Translations under genes and position numbers: made by a program
Notes under the pieces: model-generated
What the model was told of the DNA's origin: nothing
Seen by the model: only the letters and a program-made list of their open reading frames with translations
Databases searched by the model: none
Assembly: GCA_022790905.1 (NCBI GenBank)
Contig: JAAVYC010000007.1
Coordinates: 1-15,085 of the forward strand
Direction of reading: 5' to 3'
Length of the DNA stretch: 15,085 bases
Source of the DNA: Lachnospiraceae bacterium
GTDB lineage: Bacteria; Bacillota; Clostridia; Lachnospirales; Lachnospiraceae
Shown: in pieces, positions 1-7,190 of the stretch
How positions within the stretch are numbered: position 1 is the stretch's first letter
Layout of the letters: the number at the start of each line of letters is the position of its first letter

Positions 1-600
1 CACTTCATCTGTTACACGGGATACCTGTGCTGCCTCTAATTCTTGAATCTTTACTTCATGTGGATTTTCTTCAATATCATTGACTGTCGCTTCCATTCCC
101 ACACCCTCTTTTAGCTTAATAATTCCGTTATCCTGTAAAAGTAAGAGTGCACGCGCCTCATTCGTCGTATCGTTTGGAACTGCAATCACATCTCCCTTTT
201 TGATGTCTGCGAGATCTTTCTTCGTTCCCGGATAAATACCAAACGGCTCATAATGGATTCCGCCTGCATTGACTAAATGTGTGCCATGTTCTTTGTTAAA
301 GTCTTCAAGATACGGGATATGCTGAAAATAATTTGCATCGAAGTCTCCACTCTCAACTACATTATTTGGCTGTACATAATCACTAAATACCTTTATATCC
401 AGCTTCCAGCCGTCTTTTTCCAGGATCTTTTTTGCCTCCTCTAAGATCTCAGCGTGAGGCGTCTCACTTGCTGCCACAGTAATCGTTTTGTCGTCTCCTG
501 ATTCTTTCTTGTCCGCCTTTTCTTTGTCAGAGCCGCATCCAGTCAGCGCTCCAAGCGCTAAAATTCCCGCTAATGTCAGTGTCAAAAGTCTCTTTTTCAT
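1..600 (-). CDS. metQ: MetQ methionine-binding lipoprotein (3' end cut by window)
   Basis: This is the substrate-binding lipoprotein of the methionine ABC importer (NlpA/MetQ family), anchored outside the membrane and delivering methionine to MetNI. Two hundred residues are present; the family is usually about 270, so the C-terminus lies beyond the left edge. The N-terminus is a lipoprotein signal peptide: a basic MKKR start, a hydrophobic stretch and the lipobox LTGC with the lipidated Cys at residue 22, followed by a charged linker rich in K, D and E. The mature part carries the family's recognisable TITVAASETPHAEIL and FDANYFQHIPYL segments. The ATG is preceded by AAGGA with a 9-base spacer. 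It follows metI by 38 bases, giving the order metN-metI-metQ. Family assignment is firm; L-Met, D-Met or both as substrate is not decided by the sequence. Confidence 0.95.
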   Translation of the reverse strand, partial: MKKRLLTLTLAGILALGALTGCGSDKEKADKKESGDDKTITVAASETPHAEILEEAKKILEKDGWKLDIKVFSDYVQPNNVVESGDFDANYFQHIPYLEDFNKEHGTHLVNAGGIHYEPFGIYPGTKKDLADIKKGDVIAVPNDTTNEARALLLLQDNGIIKLKEGVGMEATVNDIEENPHEVKIQELEAAQVSRVTDEV

Positions 601-638
601 TGTCTTACATCCTTTCCTTTTTCCTTATAGTTTTTGAA

Positions 639-1301
639 TTACTTATTTCTTCTGTCCAGTTTCTTCGACAGCATCATTCCCAATGCCTGTAAAATCTGCA
701 CAATTAATACTAAAATCACAATTGTTACGATCATAATATCCGACTGATAGCGATAATATCCATATCGGATGGCAATATCTCCAAGACCGCCTCCACCTAT
801 GACACCCGCCATAGCCGAATAACCGAGAATCGTACCAAGCGCAATCGTCACACCCACAATCAGAGAGGTTCTCGCCTCCACCAGGAGCACCTTAAAAATA
901 ATCGTCCAGGTTCCCGCTCCCATGCTCTTTGCTGCCTCTATTACGCCTTCATCCACTTCTTTTAATGAAGATTCTACCATACGTCCAATATATGGTGCCG
1001 CCGCTATAACGAGCGGTACAATGGTGGCACTAGAGCCATAACTTTTTCCGACTAAAAAACGCGTCAGCGGGATAATCAATATCAACAAAATCAAAAATGG
1101 AATACTTCGAATAATGTTAGAAATAACGTCTAAGATTCGATAAACAATCCTATTTTGTTTAATTCCGCCCTTATCGGTAACTGCCAGAATAATTCCAAGC
1201 GGCGTTCCGATCAGATATCCCAGGGCCGTGGAAACAAGCGTCATATAAATCGTCTCCCAGAACCCATGATAAATCATTTTAATCACTTCCGAGGAAAACA
1301 T
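639..1301 (-). CDS. metI: MetI methionine ABC transporter permease
   Basis: The permease subunit of the MetNIQ methionine importer is an integral membrane protein that dimerises and couples to MetN. It has 220 residues, normal for MetI, with about five hydrophobic segments (near 15-40, 62-82, 92-106, 140-165 and 190-212). The cytoplasmic coupling (EAA) loop is visible at about residues 122-140 as EAAKSMGAGTWTIIFKVLL. The glycine-rich segment AMAGVIGGGGLGDIAIRYGY near residues 163-182 is typical of MetI. The ATG start has a GGAGG ribosome site 9 bases upstream. The start lies inside the 3' end of metN, overlapping it by 23 bases, so the two are probably translationally coupled. Confidence 0.95.
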   Translation of the reverse strand: MFSSEVIKMIYHGFWETIYMTLVSTALGYLIGTPLGIILAVTDKGGIKQNRIVYRILDVISNIIRSIPFLILLILIIPLTRFLVGKSYGSSATIVPLVIAAAPYIGRMVESSLKEVDEGVIEAAKSMGAGTWTIIFKVLLVEARTSLIVGVTIALGTILGYSAMAGVIGGGGLGDIAIRYGYYRYQSDIMIVTIVILVLIVQILQALGMMLSKKLDRRNK

Positions 1302-2292
1302 CCTGCTCCACCTCCCCTACATAAAGATTTTTTTCTTTTAAATATTCTACCATTTTCTGTGCCGTCTCTGCTTCTTCCGGAAGCTGCAAGATCATCTCTC
1401 CCGTCGCCGTCCCATTTAAGTCCTTTGTGTTTGCATAAAGAATATTGACCGGTGTCTTGAACTGTAACGTCATATTTCCGATCACCGGCTCGTAAGAAGA
1501 ATTCTCCTTAAAGACAATGCGAATACAATGTCTGCCGCGCATCTGTTCAATGCTATTACCGCTTCCTAAAATCAGACGTTTTGCCTGATGTGATTTCGGC
1601 GCTGTGAAAATCTCTGATACACTTCCAGTCTCCACAAGATTTCCGTTGTCTAAAATTGCCACTTTGTCGCATATCTCTTGTACTACTGACATTTCATGGG
1701 TGACGATGACAATCGTAATCCCATATTCCCGATTGATTTTTTTCAGCAATTCTAACACAGATTTCGTTGTCTGCGGGTCTAAGGCGCTAGTCGCCTCGTC
1801 ACAGAGAAGAATTTTCGGATTGTTTGCAATGGCCCTCGCAATCGCAACTCTCTGCTTTTGCCCTCCTGAAAGTTGTGACGGGTAAGCTTTCTCTTTATCG
1901 TCCAATCCCACAATTTTTAACAATTCCCGCGCACGCTTTTTTGCTTCTTTGTCTCCAACACCTGCTATTTTCATAGAAAAGCAGACGTTATCCAACACGT
2001 TTTTTTGCATCAGCAGATTAAAATGTTGGAAAATCATTCCGATTTCTTTTCTTATTTCCCGAAGGTTCTTCTCAGAAAGATCTGCCATGTTATGCCCGTC
2101 TATCACCACTTTCCCCGAAGTCGGACGTTCCAGATAATTGACACACCGTATAAAAGTGCTTTTGCCAGCTCCGGACATTCCGATAATTCCAAAAATATCA
2201 CCTTGGGGGATATGTAAATCCACCTGATCTAATCCCTGGATATTTCCGGCTTTCGTCTGAAATTCTTTGCTGACTTTATTAAAAAATATCAA
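1279..2292 (-). CDS. metN: MetN methionine ABC transporter ATPase
   Basis: The ATP-hydrolysing subunit powers methionine uptake through MetI. Motifs in order: Walker A GMSGAGKS at 38-45, Q-loop Gln89, signature LSGGQ at 141-145, Walker B ILLCDE at 161-166 and the switch His199. The C-terminal part (about 265-335) is a NIL-type domain, which in MetN of other bacteria binds methionine and inhibits transport when the cell has enough. Its 337 residues match the family length. The start is TTG, not ATG: GGAG lies 7-8 bases upstream, and the only nearby upstream ATG (complement of 2298-2300) runs into a stop after three codons. It is first in metNIQ, with a promoter 48 bases upstream. No S-box or T-box leader fits in the roughly 40-base untranslated region, so control is probably by a protein regulator, plausibly the adjacent LysR-type protein. 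Confidence 0.95.
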   Translation of the reverse strand: MIFFNKVSKEFQTKAGNIQGLDQVDLHIPQGDIFGIIGMSGAGKSTFIRCVNYLERPTSGKVVIDGHNMADLSEKNLREIRKEIGMIFQHFNLLMQKNVLDNVCFSMKIAGVGDKEAKKRARELLKIVGLDDKEKAYPSQLSGGQKQRVAIARAIANNPKILLCDEATSALDPQTTKSVLELLKKINREYGITIVIVTHEMSVVQEICDKVAILDNGNLVETGSVSEIFTAPKSHQAKRLILGSGNSIEQMRGRHCIRIVFKENSSYEPVIGNMTLQFKTPVNILYANTKDLNGTATGEMILQLPEEAETAQKMVEYLKEKNLYVGEVEQDVFLGSD

Positions 2293-2339
2293 GTTCTCAT
2301 CTCCTTTTACAAGCCCAATTTCTCTGTCAGGCTAAATGT

Positions 2340-2368
2340 ATTATACTGACTTTTTTCCTTATTGGCTA
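2340..2368 (-). promoter_or_regulatory. Promoter of metNIQ
   Basis: On the minus strand a perfect -10 hexamer TATAAT (complement of 2340-2345) lies 17 bases downstream of TAGCCA (2363-2368), a 4-of-6 match to the -35 consensus. The predicted transcript starts near 2333, giving a leader of about 40 bases before the TTG of metN. The weak -35 would suit an activator-dependent promoter. Confidence 0.6.
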
Positions 2369-2374
2369 ATATAT

Positions 2375-2412
2375 AAAAAAAACAGCTCGCTATAGTTTTT
2401 AACTATAACGAG
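2375..2412 (-). terminator. Rho-independent terminator of the lysR operon
   Basis: Two 12-base arms (2386-2397 and 2401-2412) pair around a 3-base loop with one G-U wobble in the minus-strand RNA, followed within four bases by eight consecutive U (2375-2382). The hairpin includes the last bases of the lysR gene, whose TAG stop is at 2403-2405. It separates the lysR operon from metNIQ. The same DNA contains a T-N11-A palindrome (2393-2405) that may serve as an operator. Confidence 0.85.
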
Positions 2413-3314
2413 ATCGTCTTCCGATAGTTTTCTATCTCTTCTAAATACAGCTCCCCCAGCTTACTCAACGGAACTCCTTTTCTAGAAATATACCCGATCA
2501 TCATTTCCTCTTCCGAATCGAGAGGAATCGCACAGTAATCTCCTCCGTTTAATTCTTCACAGATGATTCCTGAGCACAAAGTATAGGCATTGAGCCCCAC
2601 CATAAGATTTAAAAGTGTCGCACGATCATTCGCTTTAATAATCCGCTTATATTCATGGGTACTGAGCACTTCCTCTGCAAAATAAAACGCATTGTGATTT
2701 CCCTGGTCAAACGACAGACACGGATACTCCTCTAAATCCTCAAATGTAATCCTTTTTTCTCCCGCCAGGGGATTTCCTTTCCAGAGATAGACATAAGTTT
2801 TACAGGGAAACAACTCTTTAAACTCTACACCGCTCTCCTTAAAAATCTTTTGTAACATCTTCCGGTTGAAATCGTTTAGGTAGAGTATCCCAATCTCACT
2901 CTTAAAATTTTTGACATCGGAAATCACATCATAGGTCTTTGTCTCGTGAATTGCACATTCATACTCGTCCATTCCAATTTTTTTCACGAGTTCCACAAAC
3001 GCTTTTACCGCAAATGTATAGTGTTGCGTGGAAACACTGAATTTTTTCTTAATCTCTTTTTTTTCGACATAGCGATCTTCAATCAAACGGTATTGACCCA
3101 TGACTTGTCTTGCATATCCAATAAATTCCAGTCCGTCCGGAGTAGGCAAGATTCCTCTATTACTCCGAATAAACAATTCGATCCCCAATTCCTCCTCCAA
3201 ATCCCGAATCGAACTTGACAGACTCGGCTGAGAGATAAAAAGCCGTTTCGCCGCCTCATTCATAGAATGGCTGTCCGCTATTGTAATTGCATATTTTAAT
3301 TGCTGTAATGTCAT
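2403..3314 (-). CDS. LysR-type transcriptional regulator
   Basis: A DNA-binding regulator of the LysR family, 303 residues, normal length. Residues 1-60 form the winged helix-turn-helix (LKYAITIADSHSMNEAAKRL, then the recognition helix around ISQPSLSSSIRDLEEELG and the wing LFIRSNRGILPTPDG). Residues from about 90 on form the two-lobed effector-binding domain; the ligand cannot be read from sequence. The ATG overlaps the stop of the upstream membrane-protein gene in an ATGA, so it is probably translated by coupling from that operon rather than from a divergent promoter, which is unusual for the family. It lies directly upstream of metNIQ in the same orientation. Control of methionine or sulfur genes (as by CmbR/MtaR-type LysR proteins in other Firmicutes) is my inference from position only. 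Confidence 0.92.
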   Translation of the reverse strand: MTLQQLKYAITIADSHSMNEAAKRLFISQPSLSSSIRDLEEELGIELFIRSNRGILPTPDGLEFIGYARQVMGQYRLIEDRYVEKKEIKKKFSVSTQHYTFAVKAFVELVKKIGMDEYECAIHETKTYDVISDVKNFKSEIGILYLNDFNRKMLQKIFKESGVEFKELFPCKTYVYLWKGNPLAGEKRITFEDLEEYPCLSFDQGNHNAFYFAEEVLSTHEYKRIIKANDRATLLNLMVGLNAYTLCSGIICEELNGGDYCAIPLDSEEEMMIGYISRKGVPLSKLGELYLEEIENYRKTISL

Positions 3315-4339
3315 ATCCTGTCCCCGCTGCTGTCAACACTCTCTTTTATATGGCGTACTCTCCTGTGAAAACACAATACGGCTACCGCTCCAATCAAAAA
3401 TGGCAGCACAAATGTCGCAAACCGATAGAGCAGAGCAACAGATCCCGCTTCCGCAGTTCCCACAATCAATGATAACAACATAATCAAAACTACTTCCGAT
3501 GAACCGATTCCCGCCGGTGAAGGCAACACCGCCGCTAACATGATCGCAAGCGATGTCACCGCAAGCGTCTGCGACAGAGAAATATCATAAAAATCTTTTA
3601 AAATCAAATAAGGAATTCCATACCAAAATACACATTTCAAAAAATTTTTCAGCACACAGCCCACGATCAATCCCACACGCTTCAACAGCGTTGCCGCTGC
3701 ATCCTCCAAAATCTGGCACTGCTCCCTTAGTTTTTCCAACTGTTCTGTAAATCTTCCCTTTCGATTCAATTTTTCCACAATCCATATGACAAGCTTATGA
3801 AAGTTTTTAGAGCAGGCAAACAGCAGAAGTCCAATAGCAATGACAAATGTGAGGCTAAATCCTGCCAAAAGTGCCAAATTATATTTCTGATAATGTCCTT
3901 GCATATATCCCCAATTCAGCAAAAAGAAAATTCCTGAAAACAGAGCGATACTGACTTTATGCAGTGTATATTCTATCGTGTAAAATCCTGTTCCCTGGGA
4001 GTAAGGCACACCGCTCTCATTAAAATAATAAACTGCTGAGACGCCTGCGCCGCTTCCCAATGTTGCCACGCGATAAAAAGACACATAAAAAGCACTCTCC
4101 ACTCCCTGCCAGTATTTAAAATCCGGATTATACACTTTTGCTAACGACCAGGTAATCCACCCCTCCACCATCTCATAAAGTACAGATGATATGCAAATGC
4201 TAAATACGACCAAAAGTGATGTCTTTTTGATCTGCGCTAAAATATCCCCCGCGGAATCTTTAAACGTATAAATAATAATCGCAACCAATATCAAAACAAA
4301 TAGCACTTTTCCGGCTGTTTTTATATGCTTCTTAATCAA
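3311..4339 (-). CDS. UPF0104 / LPG-synthase-TM family membrane protein
   Basis: A polytopic membrane protein of the family called lysylphosphatidylglycerol synthase transmembrane region (also UPF0104 or AglD-like). It has about seven or eight hydrophobic helices and the family's signature PSPAGIGSSE at about residues 273-282, with a second conserved glycine-rich stretch LGSGAGVSAVYYF near 94-106. It lacks the cytoplasmic aminoacyl-transferase domain of MprF, so it is only the flippase-like membrane part; lipid or polyprenol-linked substrate transport is a family-level guess. I chose the TTG at 4337-4339 because GGGAG lies 5 bases upstream; an in-frame TTG at 4349-4351 would add four residues but puts that ribosome site inside the gene. 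Its stop overlaps the lysR start by 4 bases, and the dehydrogenase gene ends 58 bases upstream, so the three kinds of gene probably share a transcript. Confidence 0.85.
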   Translation of the reverse strand: MIKKHIKTAGKVLFVLILVAIIIYTFKDSAGDILAQIKKTSLLVVFSICISSVLYEMVEGWITWSLAKVYNPDFKYWQGVESAFYVSFYRVATLGSGAGVSAVYYFNESGVPYSQGTGFYTIEYTLHKVSIALFSGIFFLLNWGYMQGHYQKYNLALLAGFSLTFVIAIGLLLFACSKNFHKLVIWIVEKLNRKGRFTEQLEKLREQCQILEDAAATLLKRVGLIVGCVLKNFLKCVFWYGIPYLILKDFYDISLSQTLAVTSLAIMLAAVLPSPAGIGSSEVVLIMLLSLIVGTAEAGSVALLYRFATFVLPFLIGAVAVLCFHRRVRHIKESVDSSGDRI

Positions 4340-4397
4340 AATCACTCCCAACTTATTTATTTCTTAAATTTGTCCTACCCAAGATGACAGCGGATCA

Positions 4398-5330
4398 TCA
4401 AGAGAGAAACTCCTCCACCTGTTCTCTCACAACTTGTACCGACCGCATTCTAGCCTCGATACTTGACCCTGCAATATGTGGAGTAATGACAAGCTTATCA
4501 CTGTCTTTTATCTGAAATAGCGGATTATTTTCACTCATCGGTTCCTCTCGAAGTACATCGAGTCCCGCCGCCTGAATCTCTCCCTTTTCTAACGCCTCAT
4601 ATAAATCCTGTTCTACCACGATTGGTCCTCTTCCGACATTGATAAAAATAGCCGTCCTTTTCATCTTCGCAAATGCTCCTGCATCGATGAGATCTCGCGT
4701 ATCCTCATTCAATGGCGCATGAACAGAAACGATATCCGATTCTGTCAATAATGTATCCCAATCCACTCGCTCATAATCCTGCTGGTTGTTTTTTCCACTC
4801 GTGGAGTAGTAGATGACGCGGCATCCAAACAAACGGGCAATCTCTGCCACCCTTCTTCCAATTGTTCCCATGCCGATGATTCCCCATACCTTTCCACTCA
4901 ATTCATGAAAGACATTGGTAAAATGTGTAAAATATTTGTTCTTTATGTATGCTCCGCTTTTCACGTAAGTATCATAATAGTTCATCTTTTCTAGAAGATA
5001 GAAGAGCAGTGCAAATGTATGCTGCGCCACGGTCTCGGTGGAAAAACCTGGTACATTCCTCCACACAATTCCCCGTCTATCCAAATATTCTTTATCCAGA
5101 TTATTCGTTCCCGTAGCCAACACACAGACCAGTTTTAAATGCTCTGCAGTTCCAATCGTCTTTTCATTGACCGGCACACTTTTCACAATCAAAATATCTG
5201 CTTCTTTAGCGCGCTCTGCCGCCTCCTCTTCCGTCGAAAATCCATATTTTACCACTTCTCCAAGACAATCAAAGCCGCTTAAATCGACATCATTGCCCGT
5301 TGTATCCGTATCCAAAAATACTATTTTCAT
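4398..5330 (-). CDS. D-2-hydroxyacid dehydrogenase, paralogue A (HIAGSS type)
   Basis: A cytosolic NAD(P)-dependent oxidoreductase of the D-2-hydroxyacid dehydrogenase family (glycerate dehydrogenase / hydroxypyruvate reductase-like), 310 residues. The Rossmann motif GMGTIG is at 153-158. The catalytic triad positions are Arg234 (NVGRGP), Glu263 (LREEP) and His285 (TPHIAG). The Asp usual at the end of the second Rossmann strand is replaced by Ser in YYSTSGKN, which leans towards NADP(H), but this is inference. The start is the ATG at 5328-5330, with AAGGAG 7 bases before it; an upstream in-frame TTG would place that ribosome site inside the gene. It is a tandem copy of the gene just upstream, about 80% identical by hand alignment, but after the catalytic His it has Gly-Ser-Ser where the neighbour has Trp-Ala-Ser. 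Exact substrate unknown. Confidence 0.93.
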   Translation of the reverse strand: MKIVFLDTDTTGNDVDLSGFDCLGEVVKYGFSTEEEAAERAKEADILIVKSVPVNEKTIGTAEHLKLVCVLATGTNNLDKEYLDRRGIVWRNVPGFSTETVAQHTFALLFYLLEKMNYYDTYVKSGAYIKNKYFTHFTNVFHELSGKVWGIIGMGTIGRRVAEIARLFGCRVIYYSTSGKNNQQDYERVDWDTLLTESDIVSVHAPLNEDTRDLIDAGAFAKMKRTAIFINVGRGPIVVEQDLYEALEKGEIQAAGLDVLREEPMSENNPLFQIKDSDKLVITPHIAGSSIEARMRSVQVVREQVEEFLS

Positions 5331-5379
5331 AACAAATCTCCTTCTCAAAATATCATATTAAAATATCTATTGGAATGTT

Positions 5380-6315
5380 TTATAGATTAAAAAACTCTTT
5401 TACCTGTCCTTCTATCGTTTTGATCAATCTCGTTCTCGCCTCCACACTCGCCCACGCAATATGCGGCGTGACAACGAGCTTATCGCTGTCTTTTATCTTG
5501 GAGAGCGGATTGTCTTTACTCATCGGTTCTTTTCGAAGTACATCAAGTCCCGCTGCCTGAATCTCTCCCTTTTCTAACGCCTCATATAAATCCTGTTCCA
5601 CTACAATTGGGCCTCTGCCGACATTGATAAAAATCGCTGTCTTTTTCATTTTCGCAAACGCTTTTGCATTTACTAAATCCAATGTATTTTCATTTAATGG
5701 TGCGTGAACGGAAACAATATCGGACTCTGTCAATAATGTATCCCAATCCACCTGCTCATAATCCTGCTGATTATTCTTTCCACTTGTGGAATAATAAATG
5801 ACACGGCAACCAAATAGGCGGGCGATCTCTGCAACTCTTCTTCCAATTGTCCCCATACCGACAATTCCCCACACTTTTTCATTCAATTCATGAAAAACAT
5901 TGGCAAAATGCGTAAAGAGTACGTCATTCATATAGCGTTCACTTTTCACATAGGTATCATAATAATTCATCTTTTCCAAAAGATAGAAGAGAAGCGCAAA
6001 CGTATGCTGTGCCACAGTCTCTGTAGAATAACCCGCTACGTTTCGCCACGCAATTCCACGTTTGTCCAAATATTCTTTATCCAGATTATCCGTCCCTGTA
6101 GCCAGTACACAGACTAATTTTAAATGGTCTGCATCCCCAATACTTTTTTCATTGATCGGCACTTTATTGATAACCAGCACGTCCGCATCTTTTGCGCGCT
6201 CTGCGGCTTCTTCCTCCGTGGAAAATCCATATTTGACCACCTCTCCGAGACGATCAAAACTACTCAAATCTAAATCATCTCCAATTGTCTTTGCATCTAA
6301 AAATACGATCTTCAT
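5380..6315 (-). CDS. D-2-hydroxyacid dehydrogenase, paralogue B (HIAWAS type)
   Basis: This paralogue of the following gene has 311 residues, with the same Rossmann motif GMGTIG at 153-158 and the same catalytic positions Arg234, Glu263 and His285. After the His it has the HIAWAS sequence common in glycerate dehydrogenases / hydroxypyruvate reductases, so reduction of hydroxypyruvate or glyoxylate-type substrates is the best guess. The two proteins align without gaps over 310 residues; a 35-residue stretch from GMGTIG onward is identical, while the region around residues 126-134, in the substrate-domain hinge area, differs strongly. ATG start with AAAGGAG 5 bases upstream. It is the first gene of the block ending at the lysR terminator; a 49-base gap separates it from its twin. 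A convincing promoter upstream was not found, although the preceding terminator implies one. Confidence 0.93.
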   Translation of the reverse strand: MKIVFLDAKTIGDDLDLSSFDRLGEVVKYGFSTEEEAAERAKDADVLVINKVPINEKSIGDADHLKLVCVLATGTDNLDKEYLDKRGIAWRNVAGYSTETVAQHTFALLFYLLEKMNYYDTYVKSERYMNDVLFTHFANVFHELNEKVWGIVGMGTIGRRVAEIARLFGCRVIYYSTSGKNNQQDYEQVDWDTLLTESDIVSVHAPLNENTLDLVNAKAFAKMKKTAIFINVGRGPIVVEQDLYEALEKGEIQAAGLDVLRKEPMSKDNPLSKIKDSDKLVVTPHIAWASVEARTRLIKTIEGQVKEFFNL

Positions 6316-6345
6316 AATTGCTCCTTTCCATATTCAAATCCTATA

Positions 6346-6386
6346 CGAAATGTAAATATGGGGAATGCTGTCATACATTCCCCATA
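6346..6386 (-). terminator. Terminator after the STAS gene
   Basis: A perfect 11-bp inverted repeat (6357-6367 with 6376-6386, core GGGGAATG/CATTCCCC) has an 8-base loop, 20 bases after the STAS stop codon. In the minus-strand RNA it is followed by a moderately U-rich stretch (ATATTTACATTT). The weak U-tract is the only doubt. Confidence 0.75.
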
Positions 6387-6405
6387 GTCTCTCCCATTCC
6401 TGAAA

Positions 6406-6714
6406 TCACTCAACCTTCAAAAATTTATCAAAACCAGTCATTGCCAATACCTTCATAATGGCATCTCCTGCGTGTACCAGCCTCAACTGGGAACCTCTCG
6501 CGGACAGCGCTTTCTGCGTCGTCAAAAAAGTTCTAAGCCCTGCACTGCTCACAAATTCCAGACCGCTGCAATCTAAGATCAGATCCCCTTTCGTCTCATT
6601 AATTTTTTCCAATAGCAGCTTCTGAAATCCTTCCGAAGTCATCGCATCCAATCTGCCATTCAACTCTATCACCAGAGTATCCTCCTGATATGTCTCTGTT
6701 GTCTCTAACGCCAT
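6406..6714 (-). CDS. STAS-domain anti-sigma factor antagonist (RsbV/SpoIIAA-like)
   Basis: A 102-residue single-domain STAS protein. In the partner-switch scheme known for this family it binds the anti-sigma kinase when dephosphorylated, freeing the kinase's target, and is inactivated when the kinase phosphorylates a conserved Ser. The phosphorylation loop is seen as DCSGLEFVSSAGLRTFL (residues 48-64); by alignment with SpoIIAA the acceptor is Ser57, and the usual Asp before it is Ser56. The SSAGLR variant is common in stand-alone STAS proteins that pair with PP2C-type phosphatases. It lies 21 bases downstream of the kinase gene, in the expected pair, and is followed by a terminator. No sigma factor or phosphatase gene is in the window, so the regulated target is unknown. 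Confidence 0.93.
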   Translation of the reverse strand: MALETTETYQEDTLVIELNGRLDAMTSEGFQKLLLEKINETKGDLILDCSGLEFVSSAGLRTFLTTQKALSARGSQLRLVHAGDAIMKVLAMTGFDKFLKVE

Positions 6715-6735
6715 CCCGTCTTCCCCCTTTTTACT

Positions 6736-7149
6736 CTAATTCGAAAGCTTTTTCCATATAACTAATCTGTTCATGCCTTCCACATATTCATATTCCACTT
6801 TATCCATTAAACTCTTCAACATATAGATCCCCAGTCCACCCGGAACGCGATCTGACAAATCTGCCATAACATCCGGATCCCTTGACTTTAAAGGATTAAA
6901 TGGACGGCCCTCATCCTCAAACTGTATCACGATCGCTTCTTCATTAGAGTCATGCTCATAAGAGACCATGATCTGCCCCGTTTTCGGTAAACCTGCATAT
7001 TTTACGATATTTACAAAAACTTCCTCTATGGCAAGCTCAATTGCCATTTGGTCTTCATCGGATGCAATTGTATCTGTCAGTATCCGATCTGCAAATTCCC
7101 TGACATTTTCCAATTCTTCCAACTCTGCAGGTACTTTGACAGTCTTCAT
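6736..7149 (-). CDS. Anti-sigma serine kinase (RsbW/SpoIIAB-like, HATPase_c_2)
   Basis: A small GHKL-type ATP-binding protein of 137 residues, acting in the cytoplasm as a protein-serine kinase and/or anti-sigma factor. The N-box is ELAIEEVFVNIVKYA (38-52), with Mg-binding Asn47; the G1 box is FEDEGRPFNP (77-86) with Asp79; the G2 box is GGLGIYML (104-111). There is no His phosphorylation domain, as expected for the RsbW/SpoIIAB group. ATG start preceded by a GGAGGGGG ribosome site. It is the first gene of a two-gene unit with the STAS antagonist and has its own promoter in the 71-base gap after nfeD. Its protein target (sigma factor or other) is not in this window. Confidence 0.92.
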   Translation of the reverse strand: MKTVKVPAELEELENVREFADRILTDTIASDEDQMAIELAIEEVFVNIVKYAGLPKTGQIMVSYEHDSNEEAIVIQFEDEGRPFNPLKSRDPDVMADLSDRVPGGLGIYMLKSLMDKVEYEYVEGMNRLVIWKKLSN

Positions 7150-7190
7150 ATAAACACTTCCCCCTCCGTGTAAGCTATATTATTTCTAAC

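Noticed and set aside
2293..2339. A SAM (S-box) riboswitch or methionine T-box upstream of metN, as expected for methionine transporters in Firmicutes.
   Set aside because: Only about 110 bases separate metN from lysR, half of it terminator and promoter; the leader is about 40 bases with no room for either structure and no T-box or S-box core.
3311..4339. MprF (lysylphosphatidylglycerol synthase) as the identity of the membrane protein.
   Set aside because: The protein has only the membrane part; the cytoplasmic aminoacyl-transferase domain that makes the lipid is absent.
4700..5000. Recent gene conversion between the two dehydrogenase genes, suggested by long identical protein blocks.
   Set aside because: The matching DNA has many silent differences (roughly 18 in one 105-base stretch), so the protein identity reflects purifying selection.
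6316..6356. A promoter for the tandem dehydrogenase genes: TTTACA followed by GAATAT or ATATGG.
   Set aside because: No -10 element of acceptable quality lies at 16-18 bases from the -35-like sequence, so I did not list it, although the terminator just upstream implies that a promoter exists nearby.
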